In this document: piece by piece, positions 24,701 to 32,241 of the stretch
Layout of the letters: each line of letters starts with the position of its first letter
Numbering within the stretch: the first letter of the stretch is position 1
Assembly: GCF_007970665.1 (NCBI RefSeq)
Contig: NZ_CP042430.1
Coordinates: 2,418,001 to 2,482,000 of the forward strand
Reading direction: 5' to 3'
Source: Baekduia soli
GTDB taxonomy: Bacteria > Actinomycetota > Thermoleophilia > Solirubrobacterales > Solirubrobacteraceae
Length of the DNA: 64,000 nucleotides
The notes under the pieces: generated by a model
The model's input: the letters and a program-made list of their open reading frames with translations, nothing else
What the model was told of the DNA's origin: nothing
Database searches by the model: none
Position numbers and translations under genes: made by a program

Positions 24701-26486
24701 CTTCCTGGACCCCGACCCCGACCCGGCCGCCTCGTACGCCGAGCGCGAGCGCCTGTTCGCGCTGCCGCGCTCGTCGTGGGGCGACTACGACCCCGCGCTG
24801 ATCTCCGAGGGCGGAGGCGTGTTCTCGCGCGACCTCAAGCGCATCGCGCTGACCCCGCAGGTCCAGGAGGCGCTCGGGGTCACCGACGCCGACCTGGCGC
24901 CGACCGACCTCATCCGCGCGATCCTCCGCGCCCCGGTCGACCTCCTGTGGAACGGCGGGATCGGGACCGTCGTCAAGGCGAGCACGGAGAGCGACGCCGA
25001 CGCACAGGACCGCTCGAGCGACGCGATCCGCGTCGACGCCTCCGAGCTGCGGGCCCGCGTCGTGGGGGAGGGCGGCAACCTCGGCTTCACCCACCGCGCC
25101 CGGATCGAGTTCGCCCGCGCCGGCGGCCTGATCAACGCCGACTTCATCGACAACTCGGCGGGCGTCGACTGCTCCGACCACGAGGTCAACCTCAAGATCC
25201 TGCTCGACCTCGCCGTGCGCCGCGGGCGCCTGGCCCACGACGAGCGCGACGCGCTGCTGGCCGAGGTCACCGCCGACGTCGAGGCCCACGTCCTCTACGA
25301 CTCGTTCCTGCAGGCCCAGATCCTGGCCCAGGAGGTGCGCACCTCGGCCAACCGCGTCTTCGCCTACGAGGACCTCATGCAGGCCCTGGAGGACGCCCGG
25401 ATCCTGCGCCGGCGCGACGAGGCGCTGCCCGGCCCCGACGAGATGGCCGAGCGCCGCCGCCGCGGGGAGGGCCTGCAGCGCCCCGAGCTCGCGGTCCTCG
25501 TCGCCTACGCCAAGCGCCTGCTGACCGACGCGCTGCTGCACTCGGCGCTGCCCGAGGACCCGGCGTTCGAGGCCGACCTGCGCGGCTACTTCCCGCAGGC
25601 CGTCGTGGCGCGCTTCGGCGACCTCATCGCCGAGCACCCGCTGCGGCGCGAGCTCGTCGCGACGCTGGCCGCCAACGACGTGGTCGACGCGCTGGGCCCG
25701 ACGTTCGTCATCGGCCTGGCCCGCGAGCTCGGCGCCGAGCCGGCGGAGGTCGTCCGCGCCTTCCGCATCGCCCGCGAGGTGACCGGTGCGACGCGGCGCT
25801 GGCTGGAGATCGAGGGCCACGCGGTCACGCTGGACACCGACACGGCGTGGCGCCTGCTCGACGGCGTCGACGACCTCGTGGCCGGGGTGACGCGCTGGTA
25901 CCTGCTGCACGCACCGCCGGGGAGCCTGGACGCGACGATCGCCACCGGCGCCGAGGCGTTCGTCGTGCTCGCCGAGGCGATGCCCGACCTGCGGTCGGAG
26001 GCGTGGCGCACCGAGCACGAGGCGCTGGCCGCCGAGCTGGAGGCCGCCGGGGTCCCGCGCGACCTGGCACGCACCCACGCCTACCAGACGGCCCTGCTGC
26101 ACGCCCCCGACATCATCGCCGTCGCCGGGGACACCGGCCGCGACGTCCGCGCCGTGGCCGCCGCGTTCTTCGACCTCGGCGAGCGGCTCGGGCTCGAATG
26201 GCTCGAGCAGGAGGTGCTGCGCCTTCCCGCCGCCTCGCGCGTGCGCCGCTGGGCCCAGCAGGCGCTGCTCGACGACGTGCTCGAGGCGCGCCGCGTCCTG
26301 TCGCGCAGCGCGCTGGTCGAGGCCCCCCACGCCGAGCCGGCCGAGGCCGTGGAGCGCTTCCTGGACAAGCGCGAGGGCCCCCGCCGGCGGCTGACGTCGG
26401 TGGCCCGCGCGCTGCGCCAGGACAGCGAGGGCGATCTCGCCGGCCTGACGCTCGCCGTGCGCCACCTGCGGGGCCTGGCCGGATGA
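21708..26486 (+). CDS. gdhB: NAD-specific glutamate dehydrogenase, large (180-kDa) class
   Basis: 1592 residues, the size of the large bacterial NAD-glutamate dehydrogenases first described in Streptomyces. Oxidatively deaminates glutamate to 2-oxoglutarate. N-terminal half holds ACT-like regulatory segments (for example ETNTDDLPFLVDSV near residue 103 and LERKLRHVLEAEDL). The catalytic core includes RGGIRWSDRMDYRTEV near 803, the lysine loop VPAGAKGGFFLKARP near 830, VAADKGTAAFSDTAN near 900 and INADFIDNSAGVDCSDHEVN near 1140. GTG at 21708 is preferred over upstream starts because a -10 box sits 6 bases before it and the upstream extension is unlike the family. Coupled by ATGA to a Nudix gene. 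Confidence 0.93.
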   Translation: MTPQEDSPSAGSPDGIAQTVAGLAREQGDEMLARFAQAYLRRAPVGGDGDRPEDPPALLAEARGALDLARSRGSAPVAVRAFTPNRAEHGYEAAGSVLETNTDDLPFLVDSVAGELGARGLDLRRMAHPIVGVRRDAAGVITAIEHARDAPRESIMHFELGRHLSPEELADLEDAARHVLATVRAVVEDFGGLRAGVDRLAAIVAEAAGRGADPEAVGDAQAFLDWVRHAHFVFLGFREDAREDGRMVGVAGTGLGLLRDHREAGELRVPAHDPATPADVPADEILTITRTTTLSPVHRREPMDAIVARAFGADGQVIHEARLLGLFTSRAYAEPASRTPMLERKLRHVLEAEDLIDGSHDSKAAIAIFDGFPKSELFAAPIEDLRAELAALLSVHGDDVRLVGRRNRDGRGASLVATLPRERHTPALRERLRDLIASAYATERVEVHEVFGEDDRVLVHLLVRADGGLPDVDVAGLERRLIFEARTWADRVADGLVAELGPERGRMLAARWLKRLPEPYRVAVAPHVAALDVARFEALGTGGRDFLVGLQDEPGSGGARRTRVAFYRRGPKVELSQATPMLEHLGLRVIEEVAARLHGDEELWIQAFGVLGDGDVPLDLEAVGDRVAEALEASWRGETESDSLDRLVIGAALRWPQVQVLRAYRRYRQRIGSRYTESFQNDVIAANPEITAKQIRLFELRFATDERGGDDAAAEALREEIRADLDAVELLDHDRILRNQLGVIDATVRTNVFAPDRDVMAFKLRSAAVPAIPLPAPLFEIYVYAPDMEGIHLRGGRIARGGIRWSDRMDYRTEVFGLMRAQMTKNAVIVPAGAKGGFFLKARPDDAAVLRDEVRRQYIRYIEALLDVTDDLDDDGAIVPPAGVRVHDEPDSYLVVAADKGTAAFSDTANAIAVRRGFWLGDAFASGGSAGYDHKGLGITAKGAWESVKRHFRELDLDPEADVVRTVGIGDMSGDVFGNGMLLSRTLKLVAAYDHRHVFLDPDPDPAASYAERERLFALPRSSWGDYDPALISEGGGVFSRDLKRIALTPQVQEALGVTDADLAPTDLIRAILRAPVDLLWNGGIGTVVKASTESDADAQDRSSDAIRVDASELRARVVGEGGNLGFTHRARIEFARAGGLINADFIDNSAGVDCSDHEVNLKILLDLAVRRGRLAHDERDALLAEVTADVEAHVLYDSFLQAQILAQEVRTSANRVFAYEDLMQALEDARILRRRDEALPGPDEMAERRRRGEGLQRPELAVLVAYAKRLLTDALLHSALPEDPAFEADLRGYFPQAVVARFGDLIAEHPLRRELVATLAANDVVDALGPTFVIGLARELGAEPAEVVRAFRIAREVTGATRRWLEIEGHAVTLDTDTAWRLLDGVDDLVAGVTRWYLLHAPPGSLDATIATGAEAFVVLAEAMPDLRSEAWRTEHEALAAELEAAGVPRDLARTHAYQTALLHAPDIIAVAGDTGRDVRAVAAAFFDLGERLGLEWLEQEVLRLPAASRVRRWAQQALLDDVLEARRVLSRSALVEAPHAEPAEAVERFLDKREGPRRRLTSVARALRQDSEGDLAGLTLAVRHLRGLAG

Positions 26487-27025
26487 CGGACGGGCGGCTG
26501 GAGGTCACCGCCAGCCGTGTGGTCTACGAGAACCGGTGGATGCGCCTGCGCGAGGACCGCACGCGGCTGCCCGACGGCTCGCCCGGCCTGTACGCCGTCG
26601 TCGAGAAGGCGCCGGCGGCCGTGATCATCGCCCGCGAGCCCGGGCACCTCTGGCTCGTGTCGCAGTACCGCCACCCGGTCGGCGAGCGGTTCTGGGAGCT
26701 GCCGCAGGGCGCGTGGGACGACCGGGACGACGCCGCGCCGGAGGACGTCGCGCGGGGCGAGCTGGCCGAGGAGACCGGCCTGCGCGCGGGCACGGTCACC
26801 CGCCTGGGACGCCTCTTCTTCGCCTACGGGATCTCCGACCAGCGCTTCGACGTCTGGCTCGCCGAGGACCTCACCCAGGGCCCGCGCGACCTCGAGCCCA
26901 CCGAGCAGGGGCTGCAGACCGCGCGCTTCACCGCCGCGGAGGTCGACGCGATGCTCCTGGACGGGCGGATCGCCGACAGCGCGTCGGTCGCCGCGCTCGG
27001 GCTGCTGGCGCTGCGCGACCGCTAG
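26483..27025 (+). CDS. Nudix hydrolase, ADP-ribose pyrophosphatase-like
   Basis: 180 residues. LPQGAWDDRDDAAPEDVARG and then ELAEETGL is a Nudix box with one extra residue between Arg and Glu compared with the usual REL-x-EE-x-G-L, so the metal-binding Glu pair is retained. YENRWMRLREDR at the start and SQYRHPVGERFWELPQG are typical of NDP-sugar/ADP-ribose pyrophosphatases. It would remove ADP-ribose released from NAD turnover. ATG overlaps the glutamate dehydrogenase stop by ATGA, so it is translated in tandem with that NAD-using enzyme. Confidence 0.85.
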   Translation: MTDGRLEVTASRVVYENRWMRLREDRTRLPDGSPGLYAVVEKAPAAVIIAREPGHLWLVSQYRHPVGERFWELPQGAWDDRDDAAPEDVARGELAEETGLRAGTVTRLGRLFFAYGISDQRFDVWLAEDLTQGPRDLEPTEQGLQTARFTAAEVDAMLLDGRIADSASVAALGLLALRDR

Positions 27026-27124
27026 CTCACGAGGGCCACCGGGAGGCGCCGGCCATCGGACAGATGATCGGCAGATCGCCGCCCGATCGTCATGGCGCCG
27101 GCCGGGCCCCGGCACGCCGGCGGC

Positions 27125-27690
27125 CTAGTGGCGGTCCTCGGCGGCCGCGGGCGGCCGCGACTCCTCGGCCAGCGACGTGATCGTCAGGTGGCCGCGGGCG
27201 GCCTCCTCCAGGACGTCGGTGGCCTCCTGGACGGAGCGCGCGTAGAGCTCGACGAGCAGGTGGACGACGATGCGGTTGCCGTCCTCGTGCTTGTGGAAGC
27301 GCACGTGGGTGAAGAACTCGCGGGTGCCGTGGTCGCCGAACGCGGCGTAGGACAGCGCGTCGCCGGACTCGGGCCCGAGCACGTCTCGACGTCGTCGGCA
27401 TCGACCGTCACGGTGCAGGAGGCGACCCACGGCGTGCCGGCGATCATGCGCTCCCAGCGGTCCTCCACGGCCTCGACGCGCCCGTTGGAGAACGTGAGGT
27501 GGGGCTGGTCGTGCATGCACTCCAGGCACTGCACGACGGCCTCCTGGAGCTCGTCGACGACGTCGGCGCGCTCACCGGTCATCGGATCGATGCGGTGGAT
27601 CCCCTCGTAGTGCACCTGGACCTCGAGGTCCTGCGACCAGCAGCGGTAGCAGCGCAACCAGGGGTGGGCGCCCATCAGGGGTTCCTCCAT
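27125..27690 (-). pseudogene. zinc-ribbon-containing hypothetical protein, -1 frameshift
   Basis: About 188 residues when two frames are joined. The N-terminal part has two CxxC pairs (LRCYRCWSQD near residue 15, QCLECMHDQPHL near 58), suggesting one zinc. The C-terminal part reads VLGPESGDALSYAAFGDHG and FHKHEDGNRIVVHLLVELYA, a compact alpha/beta domain, followed by a charged tail. The frame changes near 27383, where one missing base (GAGAC-C-GTGCTC on the coding strand) restores DVET-VLGPESG. I do not recognise the family. It faces the Nudix gene. Confidence 0.65.
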
Positions 27691-27806
27691 GGCGACCAGG
27701 ATAGAAGTTCCGCGGCCCCGGGCCGGCGGGGCAGGCCGGCTCCCCGGCCTGCGCTGACACCGGGCCCTGCGGACGGTCGCCCGCCGACGGTCTAGGCTCC
27801 CCGCCC

Positions 27807-28432
27807 ATGTCGGCGACATCCCGCCCCGAGGCGCCCGTCGGCGCGGTGCTGGCCGGGGACTGGGCCGGCGCATGGGGGGCGAGAAGGCGGTCGTCGAGCT
27901 CGAGGGGCGCCCGCTGGTGCGCTACGCGCTCGACGCGCTGCGCGAGGTCTGCGACGACGTCGCCGTCGTGGCCAAGCGCGAGACGCTGCTGCCCGTGCTC
28001 GGCGGCCTGGCGGAGGTGTGGATCGAGCCCGGCGAGCCGCGCCACCCGCTGACCGGCGTCGTGCACGCCCTCCGCCAGGCGGCGGGCCGGCCGGTGCTGG
28101 TCGTCGCCGGCGACCTGCCGTGCCTGGACGGCTCGACGCTGCGGGCCATCGCGTCCGCCGACCCCCAGGGCGCCGCCGTCGTGGCGCCCCGCGTCCACGA
28201 CCGCCTGCAGCCGCTCTGCGCGCTCTACCTCCCGGCGGCCCTGGGCGCCCTGGAGGGCTTCGACCCCGGCGGGCGCGCCACCGACCTGGTGCGGTCGATC
28301 GGCGTGCGCGAGCTGGCCGGGCTGGACCCCGCCGCGTTCCTGAACATGAACCGCCCGGAGGACCTCATCCAGGCCGCGGTGTGGCTCAGCCGCCGTCCGG
28401 CGCGTCCGGCGGTGCGCCCCCGCGGGCGATGA
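27807..28432 (+). pseudogene. mobA: molybdenum cofactor guanylyltransferase-like protein, -1 frameshift near the start
   Basis: About 208 residues when joined. The signature GAVLAGG-x-GxRMGGxKA of MobA is split. The first frame ends GAVLAG, and the second resumes MGGEKAVVELEGRPLVRYAL. One missing G in the run 27855-27858 gives GAVLAGGLGRRMGGEKA exactly. Later features are VVAGDLPCLDGSTLRAI (metal-binding Asp) and AFLNMNRPEDL near the end. It links GMP to molybdopterin. moaA lies 860 bases downstream on the other strand, so two molybdenum cofactor genes cluster here. TAGGCT at 27793-27798 is a good -10 box 8 bases before the ATG. Confidence 0.82.
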
Positions 28433-29000
28433 GCTCGCGCTGGCGCCGGGCGACGTAGCGCGACAGGGCCCGCTCGACGCGGCCCTGGACGTCGGAGAAC
28501 TGCACGGCACGGGCGCCCTCGGTGGTCCCGCGCACCACGAGCCCGTCGCCGCTGATGGTCAGCGCGCCGAGGTCCAGCGCGAAGCGGACGCGCTCGTCGA
28601 GCGCGAGCGTGTCGGCGGGCGCGAGGAGCATGCCGCCCAGGCTGAGGTCCTGCGTGCGCGTGACGACGCGGCCGTCGGAGGCGATGACCGCCGTGGACAG
28701 GTCGGCGGGCACGCGGACGAAGCGCCGGCGCTGGACCCGCAGGGGGTCCCCGACGGGCGTCAGGCGCAGCCGGCCGTCGTCCCGGGGGACCAGGACGCCG
28801 TGGCGGTGGGCGACGCCGATGCGCGTGCGCCAGGACACCGTCGCGCCGCACCACAGGAGCTGGCCGGGGAGCATGAGCGGCCGGCCGGCGGGACCGAGGT
28901 CGACGAAGTCGGGCCCCACGGCAGCCACGCGGGCGGAGACCTGCCAGCCGCCGTCGAGGACGATCTCGACGGGCTGGTCACGCTCCAGCAGGGCCTCCAC
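28386..29000 (-). CDS. PilZ-domain protein (c-di-GMP receptor)
   Basis: 204 residues from the GTG at 29000. An in-frame ATG at 29066 would add 22 residues. The N-terminal half (VEIVLDGGWQVSARVAAVG to LWCGATVSWRTRIGVAHRHG) looks like the YcgR-type flanking barrel. The C-terminal half has the PilZ signature QRRRFVRVPADL near residue 115 and LSLGGMLLAP near 140, which bind cyclic di-GMP. It is a cytosolic effector controlling motility, secretion or envelope functions, but no flagellar or pilus genes are nearby to name the target. Its 3-prime end overlaps the convergent mobA gene by 47 bases. Confidence 0.83.
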   Translation of the reverse strand: MEALLERDQPVEIVLDGGWQVSARVAAVGPDFVDLGPAGRPLMLPGQLLWCGATVSWRTRIGVAHRHGVLVPRDDGRLRLTPVGDPLRVQRRRFVRVPADLSTAVIASDGRVVTRTQDLSLGGMLLAPADTLALDERVRFALDLGALTISGDGLVVRGTTEGARAVQFSDVQGRVERALSRYVARRQRELIARGGAPPDAPDGG

Positions 29001-29042
29001 GCCAAGGTCGTCGGCCGGGCTGCGGCGATCTTGAGCTGGTCG

Positions 29043-29058
29043 TGTCCGTATACGGACA
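29043..29058. promoter_or_regulatory. 16-bp perfect palindrome TGTCCGTATACGGACA
   Basis: Lies between the divergent PilZ gene (if started at 29000) and the 61-residue gene at 29109. A perfect 8+8 palindrome with an AT-rich centre in GC-rich DNA, typical of a TetR-like or similar repressor operator. If the PilZ protein starts at 29066, the palindrome falls inside its coding region. Confidence 0.5.
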
Positions 29059-29108
29059 GACTGCATGATCGCTGTCAGTCCGTCCGGGCGGCTCGCGACC
29101 CTCGGTCC

Positions 29109-29294
29109 GTGCTCATCGCCACGCTCATCTGCTCCGACGAGGCCTGCGCCGAGGAGACCGAGGTGGTCACGCCCGACCTCGCGGCGCTGGACGTCGCCGC
29201 GTGCGCGTGCGGATGCACCCTGGTGGTGCTCGGCGTCAGCGACTGGACGGAGGCGCGGCTGCCGGCCGTCCGCGCCTTGGCGGCGGCGGCCTAG
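29109..29294 (+). CDS. 61-residue cysteine-containing hypothetical protein
   Basis: Starts VLIATLICSDEACAEETEVV (GTG) and continues with DVAACACGCTLVVLGVSDW. Four Cys residues in C-x4-C and CxCxC arrangements suggest a small metal-binding or redox-active protein. It has no signal peptide. Its stop overlaps the stop of the convergent moaA gene. The GTG start has no clear ribosome-binding site, and the palindrome at 29043 lies 50 bases upstream. The family is unrecognised. Confidence 0.55.
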   Translation: MLIATLICSDEACAEETEVVTPDLAALDVAACACGCTLVVLGVSDWTEARLPAVRALAAAA

Positions 29295-30286
29295 CCGCCG
29301 ATCGCCGACATCGTGCGCCGGGGCTGCACGAACCCGGGGTCGTTGACGTGGTGCTTGAGCTCCTTGGCCCACACCGCGTCGCGGACGATCTGCTCGAGGT
29401 CGTCGTCGGTGGCTCCCGCGCGCAGCGGACCCCGCAGGTCGGTCTCGTTCAGGCTGAACAGGCAGGTCCGCAGGCGGCCGTCGGAGGTCAGGCGGATGCG
29501 GTTGCAGTCGCCGCAGAACGGCTCGGACACGGGGTTGATGAACCCGATGCGCCCCTGTCCGTCGGCGAAGCGGTAGACCCGGGCGGTCGCGTGGGGCTCG
29601 CGCGGCTCGGGCTCCAGCGGGTGGACCACGTGGATGGCGGCGCGGATCTCCTCGCCCGTGAGGACCTGCTCGGGCTTCCAGGAGCGGTCGCCGTCGAGCG
29701 GCATGTACTCGATGAAGCGCACCTCGTAGGGGTGCTCGCGCGCGAAGGCCGCGAACGGCAGGATCTCGTCCTCGGTGAACCCGCGCATCGCGACCGCGTT
29801 GACCTTGATCGGATGGGCCTCGGGGAACGTCGCGAGGTGGGCCAGGCCACGCAGCACGCGATCCATCGCGTCGCGTCGGGTCAGCGCGAAGAAGCGGTCG
29901 GCCTGCAGCGAGTCGATCGAGACGTTGAAGCGGTCGACGCCGGCACGCACGAGGGCCTCGGCGTCGCGCTCGAGCAGGAAGCCGTTGGTGGTGACGCTCA
30001 CCTCGCGCAGCCCGTCGACGGCGACCAGCGCCGCGGCCAGGGTCGGGAAGTCGCGCCGCACGAGCGGCTCGCCGCCGGTCAGGCGCAGCTCGTCGACGCC
30101 CATCGTCGCCAGCAGCGCGACGATCCGCTCGATCTCCTCGAAGCGGAGGACCTCGGAGCGGTCGAGCCAGGGCAGTCCCTCGGCGGGCATGCAGTACTGG
30201 CAGCGGAAGTTGCAGCGGTCGGTGACGGACACCCGCACGTCGGAGATGGTCCGGCCGTGGCCGTCCCGGAGCGGATCGCGCGCCAT
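29291..30286 (-). CDS. moaA: GTP 3',8-cyclase (molybdenum cofactor biosynthesis)
   Basis: 331 residues. Radical SAM cluster CNFRCQYCMPAEGLPW near residues 25-40 (CxxxCxxC), then RLTGGEPLVRRDFP near 70. The second Fe-S cluster has Cys in SEPFCGDCNRIRLTSDGRLRTCLF near 265-290. The usual C-terminal GG is present (SAIGG). It converts GTP to 3',8-cyclo-7,8-dihydro-GTP, the first step of molybdopterin synthesis. ATG lies 6 bases after TACCCT, so the mRNA should be leaderless. The same ten-base palindrome supplies the -10 of the divergent lipoprotein gene. Confidence 0.95.
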   Translation of the reverse strand: MARDPLRDGHGRTISDVRVSVTDRCNFRCQYCMPAEGLPWLDRSEVLRFEEIERIVALLATMGVDELRLTGGEPLVRRDFPTLAAALVAVDGLREVSVTTNGFLLERDAEALVRAGVDRFNVSIDSLQADRFFALTRRDAMDRVLRGLAHLATFPEAHPIKVNAVAMRGFTEDEILPFAAFAREHPYEVRFIEYMPLDGDRSWKPEQVLTGEEIRAAIHVVHPLEPEPREPHATARVYRFADGQGRIGFINPVSEPFCGDCNRIRLTSDGRLRTCLFSLNETDLRGPLRAGATDDDLEQIVRDAVWAKELKHHVNDPGFVQPRRTMSAIGG

Positions 30287-30292
30287 CGCCTG

Positions 30293-30302
30293 AGGGTACC
30301 CT
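30293..30302. promoter_or_regulatory. palindromic AGGGTACCCT acting as both divergent -10 boxes
   Basis: TACCCT reads 30297-30302 on the plus strand and 30298-30293 on the minus strand. Each copy ends exactly 6 bases before a start codon (GTG 30309 and ATG 30286). The two promoters share four of their six -10 bases and should exclude each other. Confidence 0.6.
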
Positions 30303-30308
30303 GCCGCG

Positions 30309-30893
30309 GTGCCCCGCAGACGGACGACGACGGCTCTGGCGGTGCTCGCGCTGTCGGCGGTGGCCGGCGGCTGCGGCGCCGACCACGAGGGCCCGACCGA
30401 CGAGCAGCAGATCCGCGCGGTCGTCGCGCGCTTCGCCATCGCCAGCCGCGGCAAGGACTACCAGACGATCTGCGACGACGTGCTGTCCTCCGACCTGGTC
30501 CGCAAGATCGAGAGCGTCGGCCTGCCGTGCGAGTCGGCGCTGCAGCGCGGCCTGTCGGGCGTGCGCGACCCGCGCCTGGAGATCCGCCAGGTGTCGGTGA
30601 TCGGGTCGCGGGCCCTGGTGGCCGTGCACTCCACCGCGACCGGCGAGCCGCCGTCCGACGACGCGATCCAGCTCGTGCGGATCAACGGCCAGTGGCGGAT
30701 CGCGTCGCTCGCCGCCCCCGAGGCCTCCACGACGACCCCCTCCTCGGGCCGCACGCCGACGGGCACGACCCCGACGTCGGCCACCGGCACGCCGACGGCG
30801 ACGACGACCGCGCCGAGGACCACCTCCTCGACGTCGACGACGCGGACGTCGACCACGCGCACGGCGACGCCGCCGACCGCGACGACGGGCTAG
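30309..30893 (+). CDS. predicted lipoprotein with threonine-rich tail
   Basis: 194 residues. Signal peptide RRRTTTALAVLALSAVAGGC with a lipobox-like AGGC at residue about 22. Residues 35-140 contain DEQQIRAVVARFAIASRGKDYQTICDDV, then IRQVSVIGSRALVAVHS and INGQWRIASL, the layout of a SnoaL/NTF2-like or DUF4878-type secreted domain. The last 50 residues are Thr/Ser/Pro repeats, likely an extended, possibly glycosylated, wall-spanning segment. Function unknown. Leaderless GTG start 6 bases after TACCCT. Ends 4 bases inside the convergent uracil-DNA glycosylase gene. Confidence 0.75.
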   Translation: MPRRRTTTALAVLALSAVAGGCGADHEGPTDEQQIRAVVARFAIASRGKDYQTICDDVLSSDLVRKIESVGLPCESALQRGLSGVRDPRLEIRQVSVIGSRALVAVHSTATGEPPSDDAIQLVRINGQWRIASLAAPEASTTTPSSGRTPTGTTPTSATGTPTATTTAPRTTSSTSTTRTSTTRTATPPTATTG

Positions 30894-31452
30894 TCCAGCG
30901 CGCGTCCGAGCGCCCGGGCGTCGGCCACGAGCGTCTGGCGCAGCCCCGGGTTGTGCAGCGCCGCGGCCGGGTGGTAGAGCGGGAACACGCGTCGCTCCGG
31001 GGTCTCCAGGACGGTCCCGTGCACCTCGCCGATCTTCGCGCCGGGTGCGACGTGCGCCAGCGCGTGGCGCCCCAGCGGCACGAGCAGCGCGGGCGCGATG
31101 AGCTCGAGCTGGGCCTCGAGCCACGGGCGGTGGTGGGCCACCTCGGGGGCGCGTGGGTCGCGGTTGCCCGGGGGCCGCGCCTTCACCACGTTGGTGATGA
31201 AGACCTCGTCGCGGGCCATCCCCGCCTCGGCCAGCAGCCCGTCCAGCAGCTTGCCCGCCGGGCCCACGAACGGCCGGCCCTCGGCGTCCTCGCGCGCGCC
31301 GGGGGCCTCGCCCAGGACGACGATCGCCGCCCCGGCCGGGCCCTCGCCCGGCACGAGCTGCGTGCAGGTCTCGCACACCTCGAACCCGCAGCCCGTCCGT
31401 GGTGGGCGCGGATCTCCGCGTGCAGCGCCTGCAGCCGCGACGCCGCGCTCAT
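30890..31452 (-). pseudogene. udg: type-4 uracil-DNA glycosylase, -1 frameshift near the N-terminus
   Basis: About 187 residues when joined. Frame one encodes MSAASRLQALHAEIRAHHGR. Frame two resumes with VCETCTQLVPGEGPAGA, the first Fe-S Cys pair. Then come VLGEAPGAREDAEGRPFVGPA (motif GEAPG-x5-GxPFVG with the catalytic Glu), TNVVKARPPGNRDP (third Fe-S Cys replaced by a neighbouring residue is possible here, so cluster binding needs checking) and LYHPAAALHNP (motif 3). It removes uracil from DNA. The frame changes at the run 31385-31387, where one more G on the coding strand restores GFEVCETC. The start overlaps the upstream luciferase-like gene by ATGA. Confidence 0.82.
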
Positions 31453-32219
31453 CCCCGCGGCCCGGCCTCGAGGGCGGCCTCCACCGCGGCCAGGCGCGGG
31501 CGGCCGTCGAACTCCGTCAGCGTCCACGTCGCGCCCGCCGCCACCCACGGTGCGGGGTCCTGTCCCGGCGGGACCGTGATCGCGACGTCGAAGCGCTGCG
31601 GATCGCGGCCCGCGGCCGCCCGCTGCGCCGAGACGTCGGCGACGAGCTCGGCGAGGGCGTCGGGCTCGGGCACGCCCACCGGGAACAGCCCGTCCCATCG
31701 CGCTGCGCGGGCCAGCGGGCGACGGTTGGGCCACGTGGCGGCGCACCACACGGGCGGGCGCCGGACCGGCCGCGGGTCGAACTCGCCGTCCCAGTAGCGC
31801 ACGAGCGCGTCCAGCCCGTCGTCGAGGAGGCGGGCCTGCTCGCGCGGGTCGTGGACCTCGCCGAACGGCGCCAGCTCGCCGTGGCGGTCGCTCCCCAGGC
31901 CCACGCCGAGGATGAGCCGCCCGCCGCTGAGCACGTCGAGGGTCGCGGTCTCGCGCGCCAGCTTGTGGATGCGCCGCCTCGAGAGCGGCGTGACCATCGG
32001 CCCGAGCTCGATGCGCTCGGTGACCTGGGCCATGGCGCCGAGCACGACCCAGGGGTCGAGGACCGCGCTGGTCGGCGCGGAGTAGACGATGTGGTCCCAC
32101 AGGAAGAAGCCGTCCCAGCCGAGATCCTCGGCGCGGGCGGTCAGGCCGGCCAGCCGACGGGGATCGGCGAGCTCGTCGAACGGCGCCACGAAGATGCCGC
32201 GGCGGGCGGTGGGGGCCAT
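31449..32219 (-). CDS. LLM-class flavin/F420-dependent oxidoreductase, short form
   Basis: 256 residues from the ATG at 32219 (a GTG lies just before). ARAEDLGWDGFFLWDHIVY near residue 27, VVLGAMAQVTERIELGPMVTPLSRRRIHKLARET near 58-92 and LGVGLGSDRHGE near 105 are classic luciferase-like barrel elements. It lacks a long insertion, so it is close to the minimal family size. The role is unknown. Overlaps the uracil-DNA glycosylase start by ATGA, so the two are coupled although no functional link is obvious. Not closely similar to the paralogue pair at 11.9 and 14.3 kb. Confidence 0.85.
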   Translation of the reverse strand: MAPTARRGIFVAPFDELADPRRLAGLTARAEDLGWDGFFLWDHIVYSAPTSAVLDPWVVLGAMAQVTERIELGPMVTPLSRRRIHKLARETATLDVLSGGRLILGVGLGSDRHGELAPFGEVHDPREQARLLDDGLDALVRYWDGEFDPRPVRRPPVWCAATWPNRRPLARAARWDGLFPVGVPEPDALAELVADVSAQRAAAGRDPQRFDVAITVPPGQDPAPWVAAGATWTLTEFDGRPRLAAVEAALEAGPRG

Positions 32220-32241
32220 CACCGCAACCTAGCGAGCAGGG

